From Branchinecta lynchi (Eukaryota > Arthropoda > Branchiopoda > Anostraca > Branchinectidae): 64,000 nt of DNA. This document shows, piece after piece, positions 13,268-26,000 of the stretch. The position numbers were made by a program, and so were the translations under genes. The stretch's first letter is position 1. Each line of letters starts with the position of its first letter. The DNA is taken from NCBI GenBank assembly GCA_023053575.1, contig JAKZAP010000148.1, forward strand, positions 30,702-94,701. The letters run 5' to 3'. The notes beneath the pieces were generated by a model. It searched no databases. It was not told the DNA's origin and saw nothing but the letters and a program-made list of their open reading frames with translations.

Positions 13268-16200
13268 ATGCAAAAGAAGACTGCTGAAGAAGATTCCTCA
13301 GGTATACAGGCTTCTTCTGGAATTAGAACGCGAAGTCAGACAAGAAAAGAAGCAACTGATCTAGTAGCTTCTGTACCTGAGTACTACCACATTACTTCCA
13401 TTGATTATCCAGCTTTTTCGGTTTCTTCTGCTGAAAGTTGTAACGATCTCACTGGGGTCAAAAGATTATCGGAAGCAAAGGCTCAAATCTCTACAGGCGT
13501 GAAGGCAGAAAGTGTCAACTCTAGTGGGACTGACGAGTTGTTTCTGGAGCTCTCCGGCGAAACCACAATCGCCGTCAAAATGGATGCTGACCAGGTGATG
13601 GAAATGATCAAACATTCCATGAAACTCAACATGGAAGCACTGCAACAAACAATGGAAGCAGAGCGGCAAGCAGCGGACACTAGGATGATTACGGCTGTCC
13701 AGGCATCACAAGCCCTCATCCAAAACGCTCCGGTTGCGGACTCGTCATCTACCATCCATATGGAGAAGTACACAGAAGCGACGGAGATCGACACCTACCT
13801 ATCCACCTTTGAGCGAACAGCAAGGTTGAATAACTGGAATCCAACCACATGGGCAGCCCGACTCACTGTGTTACTCACTGGTAAAGCAGCAGAAGCGGCG
13901 GCCTCAGTCCCAGTTTCCGAGAGCTCTGATTATCAGCGAGTAAAACGCACAGTACTTCGCAGATTTCAGGTAACAGAAGAAACCTACCGCCAGCGTTTTA
14001 GGACGCTAGAGAAGGAGCAAGATCAGTCTTTTACGGACAATGGGCTCAAGTTACAAGATCAAATGAATAAGTGGCTCGGGGCACCAGGATATGAAAGTCT
14101 GTCCAATGCGGACGACCTAAAACTTTTGGTAAATCAAATCCTGAGGCGAGTCGTAGTAGAACAGTACACGAACTCTGTCAAAAACGAAGAGCTGAGGCTG
14201 AGACTACGAGAGTTAAGAGACCCGACACTAGAGGAAGTTTCAGAGCTTGCAGAAAACTTCTTCATAGCCCGAAAAGAGGAGCGAGTGATGGCGAAAATTC
14301 AACCTTCGAAAAAACAGCCGGCTAGAGCTTTACAGCAACCACGTTCCAGGTTTGAGACGGCACGGCCAGCTGATTTCGAAAATAAACCTTCAACTCCAAG
14401 ACCTATTGAAAGGACTAACCCCGTGTCCTGCTACAGTTGTGGGAAGAAAGGTCATGTCGCACGACACTGCCAATCAAAGAGGAAGGAAAATCTGCTTGCA
14501 AGAAGCACTACAAAGGACGAAGTGTACCAGAAGTTTCATTTCCAAGGGTTCATAAACGGGTCGCCAGCCGAATTCTTGGTTGATAGTGGTGCTACTCTCA
14601 CCGTCGTGAACAGGAAATCCATTAGCAATCTGGAGGAAGTTCCGAACTCCAATACAGAGATCTGCTGTGTCCATGGTGACTGCAAATCGTACCCTCTTCA
14701 ACTAGTCACCTTGAAGATTGGCAAAGATGGAGAAGAGTTTGATGGCCCCATCCAGGTCGCAGTTTCAGATTCGTTGCCAGTCGATGCGATTATTGGACGC
14801 TCTTTCCCAACATTTCTGGAAATGTGTAACAAGTCTCCGACTCGCGACCTCTCCAAGTACCAGATTTTCATCACTACTAGGAGGAAACAATACGACCAGC
14901 CAGCCGGGACAGAGGATGCACATGAACCAGAAGAGTCATCTGTCGATTCGACCAAGCGATGGCATCGGATGAAACCAGTCCAGTTACCGGAAATCGATAT
15001 AACCCATATTGAACCACAGCCCGAAGAAACCCGTCAACTCCAGACGAGGAAAAGCCGTCGTCAACGGCGAAGCGAAAGAAGAATTCGAGAAGAATTCATT
15101 GGTGAAAACGAGAACTTACAGAGCTGTACCCCAGAAGAACTCAGTGCGAAGGAGTTAAGTCTACTCCAGAAAGCTGACCCTACCCTCTTACAATGCTTCC
15201 GAAAGGCAGAAGTTGGTCAGGGCTATGTTGTGAAAAATGACCTGCTTTACAGATCAGTCATGTGCAAGGCCACTGGAGAAGAGCTGCTCCAACTAGCCAT
15301 CCCAAGACTTTGTAGAGTTTTTGTCACGCAGCTTGCTCATGACTGTGCAATGAGTGGACATACTGGGCGAAAACGCACTGCCGACAGGGTATTGGCCCGC
15401 TTCTTCTGGCCTAAAATTCGGCGTGACATAGCACAGTATGTTAAGACTTGCCCAGCTTGCCAACTAACTTCAAAGATCAGATCAAAGGAAAAGGTACCTT
15501 TGATGTTAATGCCAAAATTCGAAGAACCGTTTCGAAGAATGGTAATGGATACAGTCGGACCATTGGTGACCTCCAAGAATGGATACAAATTCGTTCAAGA
15601 GACGTCAAAGACTTTCAACGGTGCGAAGCTAGAAGCAATCCCTCTTTGCATGACGAATGCGAAGAATACGGTGTCAGAAAATGGCCTCATGGTCATGGAC
15701 CCGTCGGAGCTCCAGGCAGCACAGGTGAAAACCTCAACATCAATTGCTGACTTGCGGGTAAATAATCGCATCAGGATCGAGCAGACGTTCGGTCGGAAAC
15801 TGAGACCGAAGAAGCAGCGACGCCCGCGAAGACGCGAAAGCCTGAAGTTTCTGCGAAAGACAGCTTTCGAGGAAGAAACGGATGACGCTGGTCCTCTGCA
15901 CCCAGTAGACATTTTAAGGTTCGGTGAGTTTAAAGGTCGTGATGACAACAGCTTCTCTTGCGGCTTATCTTTCACCTACGAACGTAACCGCGAGTTTTGC
16001 TGTTCCCAACAACCGACCAGCTGTAATTCTATTGAGACGATACATTGCGTGTCCAGACCAGTTCAGGGATGTGACTACTTACCTGATCCAGTTAGCGTAC
16101 CGTCAGTCTGCTTACCTCAAATCGATGTACAGATCACTGATGTCGATCCTACAGAGGAATCTACAACTTTTAAAGTAAAGAAGATCTGTCGTCAGGTGCG

Positions 16201-16816
16201 ACGAAAACAAAGAGAGAAACAGCCGAACAGTGAAGTGAACGATGAGCCTCTTACCGTGACCACTCAAGAGCTCTTCTCATTAGGGTTGAAGTGTCAGCAG
16301 AAGACCGAACCTAACCTTCCTAGCTGCATTCACAACGTTCATCCCGAAACAACAGCCCTTACCAGGTCCATACAGGGACATAACTGCTGTACCAAGGGCA
16401 ACCAAGGAGAACTTACAAAAAAGGGTCTCCTTGGAGAAAATATTGAATGCTCCATCGGAAATGCTGGAACAATCATGATTGAAATCATCGGCACACAGAC
16501 GTCTGCACTTAGCAGTTTAGGCAGATGTCGGCGAGCCCCGCATGCACCACCGTGGGTTGAGAATCAAATCCTTCTCGTTCAGTTCGAATGCCATGGACAT
16601 ATGTGCGACTTCCCGATGCTACTTGGCAAAGTCAACTTTGGAGATCTCAGGATTATAACATGCCATCCACATGTCAAATGTGGTGGTCCAGTATTCCTGA
16701 CCATCCTCGATGTCAATTCTAACCGTAGGTGGCATCACTTGTCTGCACAACCGCGGCCTCACACTCTACACAGTGCGTTTGTCGTAATGAGATCAATTTG
16801 GTCCAGTTACGGTTGA
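13268..16816 (+). CDS. Gag-protease-integrase polyprotein without reverse transcriptase
   Basis: 1182 codons from an ATG just after the hairpin leader. Residues about 95-380 look like a retrotransposon Gag/capsid. A CCHC zinc knuckle is at 388-401 (CYSCGKKGHVARHC). An aspartic protease active site DSGAT starts at 439. A basic linker (Lys/Arg rich, about 573-640) follows directly, then the integrase zinc domain: H691, H698, C728, C731 (HX6H, CX2C). The first integrase core Asp (VMDTVGPL) is D761. The core then stops near residue 777; no second Asp or Glu of the DDE set follows. The remaining 400 residues are unrecognised and include a diverged copy of the linker at about 949-1020. RT and RNase H motifs are absent. 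Either RT was lost in-frame between protease and integrase, or this derives from an element with the PR-IN-RT order (as in Gmr1-like elements) that lost its 3' part. The long intact frame suggests the truncated form spreads by trans-complementation. Confidence 0.85.
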   Translation: MQKKTAEEDSSGIQASSGIRTRSQTRKEATDLVASVPEYYHITSIDYPAFSVSSAESCNDLTGVKRLSEAKAQISTGVKAESVNSSGTDELFLELSGETTIAVKMDADQVMEMIKHSMKLNMEALQQTMEAERQAADTRMITAVQASQALIQNAPVADSSSTIHMEKYTEATEIDTYLSTFERTARLNNWNPTTWAARLTVLLTGKAAEAAASVPVSESSDYQRVKRTVLRRFQVTEETYRQRFRTLEKEQDQSFTDNGLKLQDQMNKWLGAPGYESLSNADDLKLLVNQILRRVVVEQYTNSVKNEELRLRLRELRDPTLEEVSELAENFFIARKEERVMAKIQPSKKQPARALQQPRSRFETARPADFENKPSTPRPIERTNPVSCYSCGKKGHVARHCQSKRKENLLARSTTKDEVYQKFHFQGFINGSPAEFLVDSGATLTVVNRKSISNLEEVPNSNTEICCVHGDCKSYPLQLVTLKIGKDGEEFDGPIQVAVSDSLPVDAIIGRSFPTFLEMCNKSPTRDLSKYQIFITTRRKQYDQPAGTEDAHEPEESSVDSTKRWHRMKPVQLPEIDITHIEPQPEETRQLQTRKSRRQRRSERRIREEFIGENENLQSCTPEELSAKELSLLQKADPTLLQCFRKAEVGQGYVVKNDLLYRSVMCKATGEELLQLAIPRLCRVFVTQLAHDCAMSGHTGRKRTADRVLARFFWPKIRRDIAQYVKTCPACQLTSKIRSKEKVPLMLMPKFEEPFRRMVMDTVGPLVTSKNGYKFVQETSKTFNGAKLEAIPLCMTNAKNTVSENGLMVMDPSELQAAQVKTSTSIADLRVNNRIRIEQTFGRKLRPKKQRRPRRRESLKFLRKTAFEEETDDAGPLHPVDILRFGEFKGRDDNSFSCGLSFTYERNREFCCSQQPTSCNSIETIHCVSRPVQGCDYLPDPVSVPSVCLPQIDVQITDVDPTEESTTFKVKKICRQVRRKQREKQPNSEVNDEPLTVTTQELFSLGLKCQQKTEPNLPSCIHNVHPETTALTRSIQGHNCCTKGNQGELTKKGLLGENIECSIGNAGTIMIEIIGTQTSALSSLGRCRRAPHAPPWVENQILLVQFECHGHMCDFPMLLGKVNFGDLRIITCHPHVKCGGPVFLTILDVNSNRRWHHLSAQPRPHTLHSAFVVMRSIWSSYG

Positions 16817-16954
16817 TCTGTGTTTCCAGTTAGACTATAAAGAGTGTAAATAGTTTTGTTTTGTTTTGTGTATTTGGATTCGATTCATGAGTTTGTCACA
16901 AACATTATTTTAAGTGATTTGTTCACACGTGTGTTTTCGGTACTTCCGAAACTT
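16817..16954 (+). other. 3' untranslated segment of the RT-less element
   Basis: T-rich sequence between the stop codon and the polypurine tract, with TTTTGTTTTGTTTTG-like runs. No further gene is seen. Confidence 0.6.
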
Positions 16955-16968
16955 AAAAGGGGGAGGAA
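16955..16968 (+). other. Polypurine tract
   Basis: AAAAGGGGGAGGAA directly abuts the TG of the 3' LTR at 16969. This is the standard position for plus-strand DNA priming in LTR retrotransposons. Confidence 0.9.
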
Positions 16969-17188
16969 TGTCGTGAACTGCCCTGCCACCCGTGAGTTAG
17001 CGCCCTTGTCAATCTAGGGCGGAATAAAAGACCATGATGAGAGTCAGTCAGAGTTACGACTCAGGAGTTGCTGTTTACCGGCTCGACTAGCGACAGTCTG
17101 TTTACTTTTCCTTGTTTTGTTTGTGCTGTAAAATAATAAAAGTGACCTTTTTGTATGAATTTATGTAGAAGAGAAAAGAGACACGACA
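16969..17188 (+). repeat. 3' LTR of the RT-less element
   Basis: 220 bp starting TGTCGTGAACTG and ending CACGACA. It is 217/220 identical to 11846-12065 by direct reading. It is followed by GTCAG, the same five bases that precede the 5' LTR. Confidence 0.95.
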
Positions 17189-18626
17189 GTCAGTCAAAAC
17201 AGAGAGACAGATGGTCAGTCAAGACAGACAGACAGACAGTCAGTCAAGACAGACAGACACTCAGTCAGTCAAGACAGACAGACAGTCAGTCATTCAAGAC
17301 AGACAGACAGACAGTCAGTCAAGACGGACAGTCAGTCAAAACAGAGAGACAGATAGTCAGTCAGTCAAGACAGACAGACAGACAGTCAGTCAAGACAGAC
17401 AGTCAGTCAAAACAGAGAGCCAGATAGTCAGTCAAGACAGACTGACAGACAGACAGTCAAGACAGACAGATAGACAGACAGTCAGTCAGTTAAGGTAGAC
17501 AGGCAATCAGTCAAGACAGACAAAAAGACAGTCAGTCAAGACAGACAGACACTCAGTCAGTCAAGACAGACAGACAGTTAGTCAGTCAAGACAGACAGAC
17601 AGACAGTCAGTCAAGACAGACAGACAGATAGTCACTCAAGACAGACAGACAGACAGTCAGTCAAGACAGACAGACAGACAGTCAGTCAAGACTGACAGAC
17701 AGAAAGTCAGTCAAGATAGACAGAGAGACAGTCAGTCAAGACAGACAGACAGATAGTCACTCAAGACAGACAGACAGTCAGTCAAGACAGACAGACAGAC
17801 AGACAGTCAGTCAAGACAGAGAGACAGACAGTCAGTCATGACAGTCAGTCATGACAGACAGATAGACAGACAGTCAGTCAGTCAAGGCAGACAGACAATC
17901 AGTCAAGACAGACAAAAAGAGTGTCAGTCAAGACAGACAGACACTCAGTCAGTCAAGACAGACAGACAGTCAGTCAAGACAGACAGACAGATAGTCAGTC
18001 AAGACAGACAGACAGTCAGTCAAGACAGACAGACAGACAGTCAGTCAAGACAGACAGACAGACAGTCAGTCAAGACAGACAGACAATCAGTCAAGACAGA
18101 CAAAAAGAGAGTCAGTCAAGACAGACAGACACTCAGTCAGTCAAGACAGAGAGACAGTCAGTCAGTCAAGACAGACAGACAGTCAGTCGGGACAGACAGA
18201 CAGTCAGTCAGTCAATTCAGACAGACAGACAGACATACAGTCAGTCAAGACATACAGACAGACAGTCAAGACAGACAGACAGACAGTCAAGACAGACAGA
18301 CAGATGATCAGTCAAGACAATCAGTCAAACAGTCAGTCAAGACAGACCGACAGACAGACAGTCAGTCAGTCAAGACAGACAGACAGACAGACAGTCAGTC
18401 AAGACAGACAGACAGACAGTCAGTCAAGACAGACAGACAAACAGTCAGTCAAGACAGACAGACAGACAGTCAGTCAAGACAGAGAGACAGACAGTCAGTC
18501 AAGACAGACAGACAGACAGTCAGTCAAGACAGACAGATAAGACAGACAGACAAACAGTCGGTCAAGACAGACAGACAGACAGTCAGTCAAGACAGACAGA
18601 CAGACAGACAGTCAGTCAGTCAGTCA

Positions 18627-18671
<45 letters not shown>

Positions 18672-19134
18672 GTCAGTCAAGACAGACAGACAGACAGACA
18701 GTCAAGACAGACAGACAAACAGTCAGTCTAGACAGACAGACAGACAGTCAGTCAAGACAGACAGACAGACAGTCAGTCAGTCAAGACAGATAGACAGACA
18801 GTCAGTCAAGACAGACAGACAGACAGTCATTCAGGACAGACAGACAGACAGTCATTCAAGACAGACAGACAGTCAGTCAGTCTAGATACACAAACAGTCA
18901 GTCTAGATACACAAACAGTCAGTCAAGACAGACAGACAGTCAGTCAAGACAGATAGACAGTCAGTCATGACCGACAGACAGTCAGTCAAGACAGACAGAT
19001 AAGACAGACAGACAAACAGTCAGTCAAGACAGACAGTCAGTCAAACCAGAGAGACAAATAGTCAGTCAGTCAAGACAGACAGACAGACAGTCAGTCAAGA
19101 CAGACAGACAGACAGACAGTCAGTCAGTCAGTCA

Positions 19135-19175
<41 letters not shown>

Positions 19176-22100
19176 GTCAGTCAAGACAGACAAAAAGACA
19201 GTCAGTCAAGACAGACAGACACTCAGTCAGTCAAGACAGACAGACAGTCAGTCAGTCAAGACAGACAGACAGACAGTCAGTCAAGACAGACAGACAGACA
19301 GTCAGTCAAGATAGACAGTCAGTCAAACCAGAGAGACAAATAGTCAGTCAGTCAAGACAGACAGACAGACAGTCAGTCAAGACAGACAGTCAGTCAAAAC
19401 AGAGAGACAGATAGTCAGTCAAGACAGCCAGACGGACAGTCAGTCAAGATAGACAGACAGACAGTCAGTCAAGACTGACAGACAGAAAGTCAGTCAAGGC
19501 AGACAGACAATCAGTCAAGACAGACAAAAAGAGAGTCAGTCAAGACAGACAGACACTCAGTCAGTCAAGACAGACAGACAGTCAGTCAGGACAGACAGAC
19601 AGTCAGTCAGTCAATACAGACAGACAGACAGACATACAGTCAGTCAAGACAGACAGACAGACAGTCAAGACAGACAGACAGAAAGACAGATAGTCAGTCA
19701 AAACAATCAGACAAACAGCCAGTCAAGACAGACAAACAGACAGACAGTCAGTCAGTCAAGACAGACAGACAGACAGACAGTCAGTCAAGACAAACAGACA
19801 GACAGTCAGTCAAGACAGACAGACAAACAGTCAGTCAAGACAGACAGACAGACAGTCAGTCAAGACAGAGAGACAGACAGTCAGTCAAGACAGACAGACA
19901 GACAGTCAGTCAAGACAGACAGATAAGACAGACAGACAAACAGTCAGTCAAGACAGACAGACAGACAGTCAGTAAAGACAGACAGACAGACAGTCAGTCA
20001 GTCAAGACAGACAGACAGACAGTCAGTCAAGACAAACAGACAGACAGTCAGTCAAGACAGACAGACAGATAGTCACTCAAGACAGACAGACAGTCAGTCA
20101 AGACAGACAGACAGACAGTCAGTCATGAAAGACAGATAGACAGACAGTCAGTCAGTCAAGGCAGACAGACAATCAGTCAAGACAGACAAAAAGAGAGTCA
20201 GTCAAGACAGACAGACACTCATTCAGTCAAGACAGACAGACACTCAGTCAGTCAAGACAGACAGACAGTCAGTCAAGACAGATAGACAGATAGTCAGTCA
20301 AGACAGACAGACAGTCAGTCAAGACAGGCAGACAGACAGTCATTCAAGACAGACAGTCAGTCAAGACAGACAGACAGACAGACAGTTAAGACAGACAGAT
20401 AGACAGACAGTCAGCCAGTCAAGGCAGACAGACAATCAGTCAAGACAGACAAAAAGAGAGTCAGTCAAGACAGACAGACACTCAGTCAGTCAAGACAGAC
20501 AGATAGTCAGTCAGGACAGACAGACAGTCAGTCAGAACAGACAGACAGTCAGTCAGGACAGACAGACAGTCAGTCAGGACAGACAGACAGTCAGTCAGGA
20601 CAGACATACAGTCAGTCAGTCAATACAGACAGACAGACAGACATACACTCAGTCAAGACAGACAGACAGACAGTCAAGACAGACAGACAGATAGTCAGTC
20701 AAGACAATCACAGTCAGTCAAGACAGACAGACAGATAGACAGTCAGTCAGTCAAGGTAGACAGGCAATCATTCGAGACAGACAAAAAGACAGTCAGTCAA
20801 GACGGACAGACACTCAGTCAGTCAAGACAGATAGACAGTCAGTCAGTCAAGACAGACAGACAGACAGTCAGTCAAGACAGAGAGTCAGTCAAAACAGAGA
20901 GACAGATAGTCAGTCAGTCAAGACAGACAGACAGACAGTCAGTCAAGACAGGCAGACAGACAGTCAGTCAAGACAGACAGACAGACACTCAGTCAAGACA
21001 GACAGACAGACAGACAGTCAGTCAGTCAGTCAAGACTGACAGATAGACAGTCAAGACAAACAGATAGACAGACAGTCAGTCAGTCAAGGTAGACAGGCAA
21101 TCAGTCAAGACAGACAAAAAGACAGTCAGTCAAGACAGACAGACACTCAGTCAGTCAAGACAGACAGACAGTCAGTCAGTCAAGACAGACAGACAGACAG
21201 TCAGTCAAGACAGACAGTCAGTCAAGACAGACAGTCAGTCAAAACAGACAGACAGACAGTCAGTCAAAACAGAGAGCCAGATAGTCAGTCAAGACAGACT
21301 GACAGACAGACAGTCAAGACAGACAGATAGACAGACAGTCAGTCAGTTAAGGTAGACAGGCAATCAGTCAAGACAGACAAAAAGACAGTCAGTCAAGACA
21401 GACAGACACTCAGTCAGTCAAGACAGACAGACAGTTAGTCAGTCAAGACAGACAGACAGACAGTCAGTCAAGACAGACAGACAGATAGTCACTCAAGACA
21501 GACAGACAGACAGTCAGTCAAGACAGACAGACAGACAGTCAGTCAAGACTGACAGACAGAAAGTCAGTCAAGATAGACAGAGAGACAGTCAGTCAAGACA
21601 GACAGACAGATAGTCACTCAAGACAGACAGACAGTCAGTCAAGACAGACAGACAGACAGACAGTCAGTCAAGACAGAGAGACAGACAGTCAGTCATGACA
21701 GTCAGTCATGACAGACAGATAGACAGACAGTCAGTCAGTCAAGGCAGACAGACAATCAGTCAAGACAGACAAAAAGAGTGTCAGTCAAGACAGACAGACA
21801 CTCAGTCAGTCAAGACAGACAGACAGTCAGTCAAGACAGACAGACAGATAGTCAGTCAAGACAGACAGACAGTCAGTCAAGACAGACAGACAGACAGTCA
21901 GTCAAGACAGACAGACAGACAGTCAGTCAAGACAGACAGACAATCAGTCAAGACAGACAAAAAGAGAGTCAGTCAAGACAGACAGACACTCAGTCAGTCA
22001 AGACAGAGAGACAGTCAGTCAGTCAAGACAGACAGACAGTCAGTCGGGACAGACAGACAGTCAGTCAGTCAATTCAGACAGACAGACAGACATACAGTCA

Positions 22101-22487
22101 GTCAAGACATACAGACAGACAGTCAAGACAGACAGACAGACAGTCAAGACAGACAGACAGATGATCAGTCAAGACAATCAGTCAAACAGTCAGTCAAGAC
22201 AGACCGACAGACAGACAGTCAGTCAGTCAAGACAGACAGACAGACAGACAGTCAGTCAAGACAGACAGACAGACAGTCAGTCAAGACAGACAGACAAACA
22301 GTCAGTCAAGACAGACAGACAGACAGTCAGTCAAGACAGAGAGACAGACAGTCAGTCAAGACAGACAGACAGACAGTCAGTCAAGACAGACAGATAAGAC
22401 AGACAGACAAACAGTCGGTCAAGACAGACAGACAGACAGACAGTCAGTCAAGACAGACAGACAGACAGACAGTCAGTCAGTCAGTCA

Positions 22488-22524
<37 letters not shown>

Positions 22525-22987
22525 GTCAGTCAAGACAGACAGACAGATAGACAGTCAAGACAGACAGACAAACAGTCAGTCTAGACAGACAGACAGACAG
22601 TCAGTCAAGACAGACAGACAGACAGTCAGTCAGTCAAGACAGACAGACAGACAGTCAGTCAAGACAGACAGACAGACAGTCATTCAGGACAGACAGACAG
22701 ACAGTCATTCAAGACAGACAGACAGTCAGTCAGTCTAGATACACAAACAGTCAGTCTAGATACACAAACAGTCAGTCAAGACAGACAGACAGTCAGTCAA
22801 GACAGATAGACAGTCAGTCATGACCGACAGACAGTCAGTCAAGACAGACAGATAAGACAGACAGACAAACAGTCAGTCAAGACAGACAGTCAGTCAAACC
22901 AGAGAGACAAATAGTCAGTCAGTCAAGACAGACAGACAGACAGTCAGTCAAGACAGACAGACAGACAGACAGTCAGTCAGTCAGTCA

Positions 22988-23025
<38 letters not shown>

Positions 23026-26000
23026 TCAGTCAAGACAGACAAAAAGACAGTCAGTCAAGACAGACAGACACTCAGTCAGTCAAGACAGACAGACAGTCAG
23101 TCAGTCAAGACAGACAGACAGACAGTCAGTCAAGACAGACAGACAGACAGTCAGTCAAGATAGACAGTCAGTCAAACCAGAGAGACAAATAGTCAGTCAG
23201 TCAAGACAGACAGACAGACAGTCAGTCAAGACAGACAGTCAGTCAAAACAGAGAGACAGATAGTCAGTCAAGACAGCCAGACAGACAGTCAGTCAAGATA
23301 GACAGACAGACAGTCAGTCAAGACTGACAGACAGAAAGTCAGTCAAGGCAGACAGACAATCAGTCAAGACAGACAAAAAGAGAGTCAGTCAAGACAGACA
23401 GACACTCAGTCAGTCAAGACAGACAGACAGTCAGTCAGGACAGACAGACAGTCAGTCAGTCAATACAGACAGACAGACAGACATACAGTCAGTCAAGACA
23501 GACAGACAGACAGTCAAGACAGACAGACAGACAGACAGATAGTCAGTCAAGACAATCAGACAAACAGCCAGTCAAGACAGACAGACAGACAGACAGTCAG
23601 TCAGTCAAGACAGACAGACAGACAGACAGTCAGTCAAGACAAACAGACAGACAGTCAGTCAAGACAGACAGACAAACAGTCAGTCAAGACAGACAGACAG
23701 ACAGTCAGTCAAGACAGAGAGACAGACAGTCAGTCAAGACAGACAGACAGACAGTCAGTCAAGACAGACAGATAAGACAGACAGACAAACAGTCAGTCAA
23801 GACAGACAGACAGACAGTCAGTAAAGACAGACAGACAGACAGTCAGTCAGTCAAGACAGACAGACAGACAGTCAGTCAAGACAAACAGACAGACAGTCAG
23901 TCAAGACAGACAGACAGATAGTCACTCAAGACAGACAGACAGTCAGTCAAGACAGACAGACAGACAGTCAGTCATGAAAGACAGATAGACAGACAGTCAG
24001 TCAGTCAAGGCAGACAGACAATCAGTCAAGACAGACAAAAAGAGAGTCAGTCAAGACAGACAGACACTCATTCAGTCAAGACAGACAGACACTCAGTCAG
24101 TCAAGACAGACAGACAGTCAGTCAAGACAGATAGACAGATAGTCAGTCAAGACAGACAGACAGTCAGTCAAGACAGGCAGACAGACAGTCATTCAAGACA
24201 GACAGTCAGTCAAGACAGACAGACAGACAGACAGTTAAGACAGACAGATAGACAGACAGTCAGCCAGTCAAGGCAGACAGACAATCAGTCAAGACAGACA
24301 AAAAGAGAGTCAGTCAAGACAGACAGACACTCAGTCAGTCAAGACAGACAGATAGTCAGTCAGGACAGACAGACAGTCAGTCAGAACAGACAGACAGTCA
24401 GTCAGGACAGACAGACAGTCAGTCAGGACAGACAGACAGTCAGTCAGGACAGACAGACAGTCAGTCAGTCAATACAGACAGACAGACAGACATACACTCA
24501 GTCAAGACAGACAGACAGACAGTCAAGACAGACAGTCAAGACAGACAGACAGATAGTCAGTCAAGACAATCACAGTCAGTCAAGACAGACAGACAGATAG
24601 ACAGTCAGTCAGTCAAGGTAGACAGGCAATCATTCGAGACAGACAAAAAGACAGTCAGTCAAGACGGACAGACACTCAGTCAGTCAAGACAGATAGACAG
24701 TCAGTCAGTCAAGACAGACAGACAGACAGTCAGTCAAGACAGAGAGTCAGTCAAAACAGAGAGACAGATAGTCAGTCAGTCAAGACAGACAGACAGACAG
24801 TCAGTCAAGACAGGCAGACAGACAGTCAGTCAAGACAGACAAACAGACACTCAGTCAAGACAGACAGACAGACAGACAGTCAGTCAGTCAGTCAAGACTG
24901 ACAGATAGACAGTCAAGACAGACAGATAGACAGACAGTCAGTCAGTCAAGGTAGACAGGCAATCAGTCAAGACAGACAAAAAGACAGTCAGTCAAGACAG
25001 ACAGACACTCAGTCAGTCAAGACAGACAGACAGTCAGTCAGTCAAGACAGACAGACAGACAGTCAGTCAAGACAGACAGTCAGTCAAGACAGACAGTCAG
25101 TCAAAACAGACAGACAGACAGTCAGTCAAAACAGAGAGACAGATATTCAGTCAAGACAGACAGACAGTCAGTCAGTGAAGACAGACAGACAGACAGTCAG
25201 TCAAGACAGACAGTCAGTCAAAACAGAGAGACAGATAGTTAGTCAAGACAGACAGACAAACAGTCAGTCAAGACAGACAGACACTCAGTCAGTCAAGACA
25301 GACAGACAGTCAGTCAGTCAAGACAGACAGACAGACAGTAAGTCAAGACGGACAGTCAGTCAAAACAGAGAGACAGATAGTCAGTCAGTCAAGACAGACA
25401 GACAGACAGTCAGTCAAGACAGACAGTCAGTCAAAACAGAGAGACAGATAGTCAGTCAAGACAGACTGACAGACAGACAGTCAAGACAGACAGATAGACA
25501 GACAGTCAGTCAGTCAAGGTAGACAGGCAATCAGTCAAGACAGACAAAAAGACAGTCAGTCAAGACAGACAGACACTCAGTCAGTCAAGACAGACAGACA
25601 GTCAGTCAGTCAAGACAGACAGACAGACAGTCAGTCAAGACAGACAGTCAGTCAAAACAGAGAGACAGATAGTCAGCCAGTCAAGACAAACAGACAAACA
25701 GTCAGTCAAAACAGAGAGACAGATAGTCAGTCAAGACAGACAGACAGACAGTCAGTCAAGACAGACAGACACTCAGTCAGTCAAGACAGACAGACAGTCA
25801 GTCAGTCAAGACAGACAGTCAGTCAGTCAAGACAGACAGACAGACAGTCAGTCAAGACAGACAGTCAGTCAAAACAGAGAGACAGATAGTCAGTCAAGAC
25901 AGACAGACAGACAGTCAGTCAAGACAGACAGACACTCAGTCAGTCAAGACAGACCGAAAGTCCGTCAGTCAAGACAGACAGACAGACAGTCAGTCAAGAC

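Larger units (their letters stand above)
11846..17188 (+). mobile_element. LTR retrotransposon, Ty3/Gypsy-like, lacking reverse transcriptase
   Basis: The element is 5343 bp, bounded by two 220-bp direct repeats that start TGTC(A/G)TGA and end CACGACA. GTCAG precedes the left LTR (11841-11845) and follows the right LTR (17189-17193), consistent with a 5-bp target duplication, although GTCAG is also part of the satellite. The LTRs differ at only three positions, so the insertion is recent. Between them lie a primer-binding-site candidate, a long leader with a 42-bp hairpin array, one 1182-codon Gag-protease-integrase ORF, and a polypurine tract touching the 3' LTR. No RT or RNase H motif is found, so it probably depends on enzymes supplied by another element. 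Confidence 0.93.
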
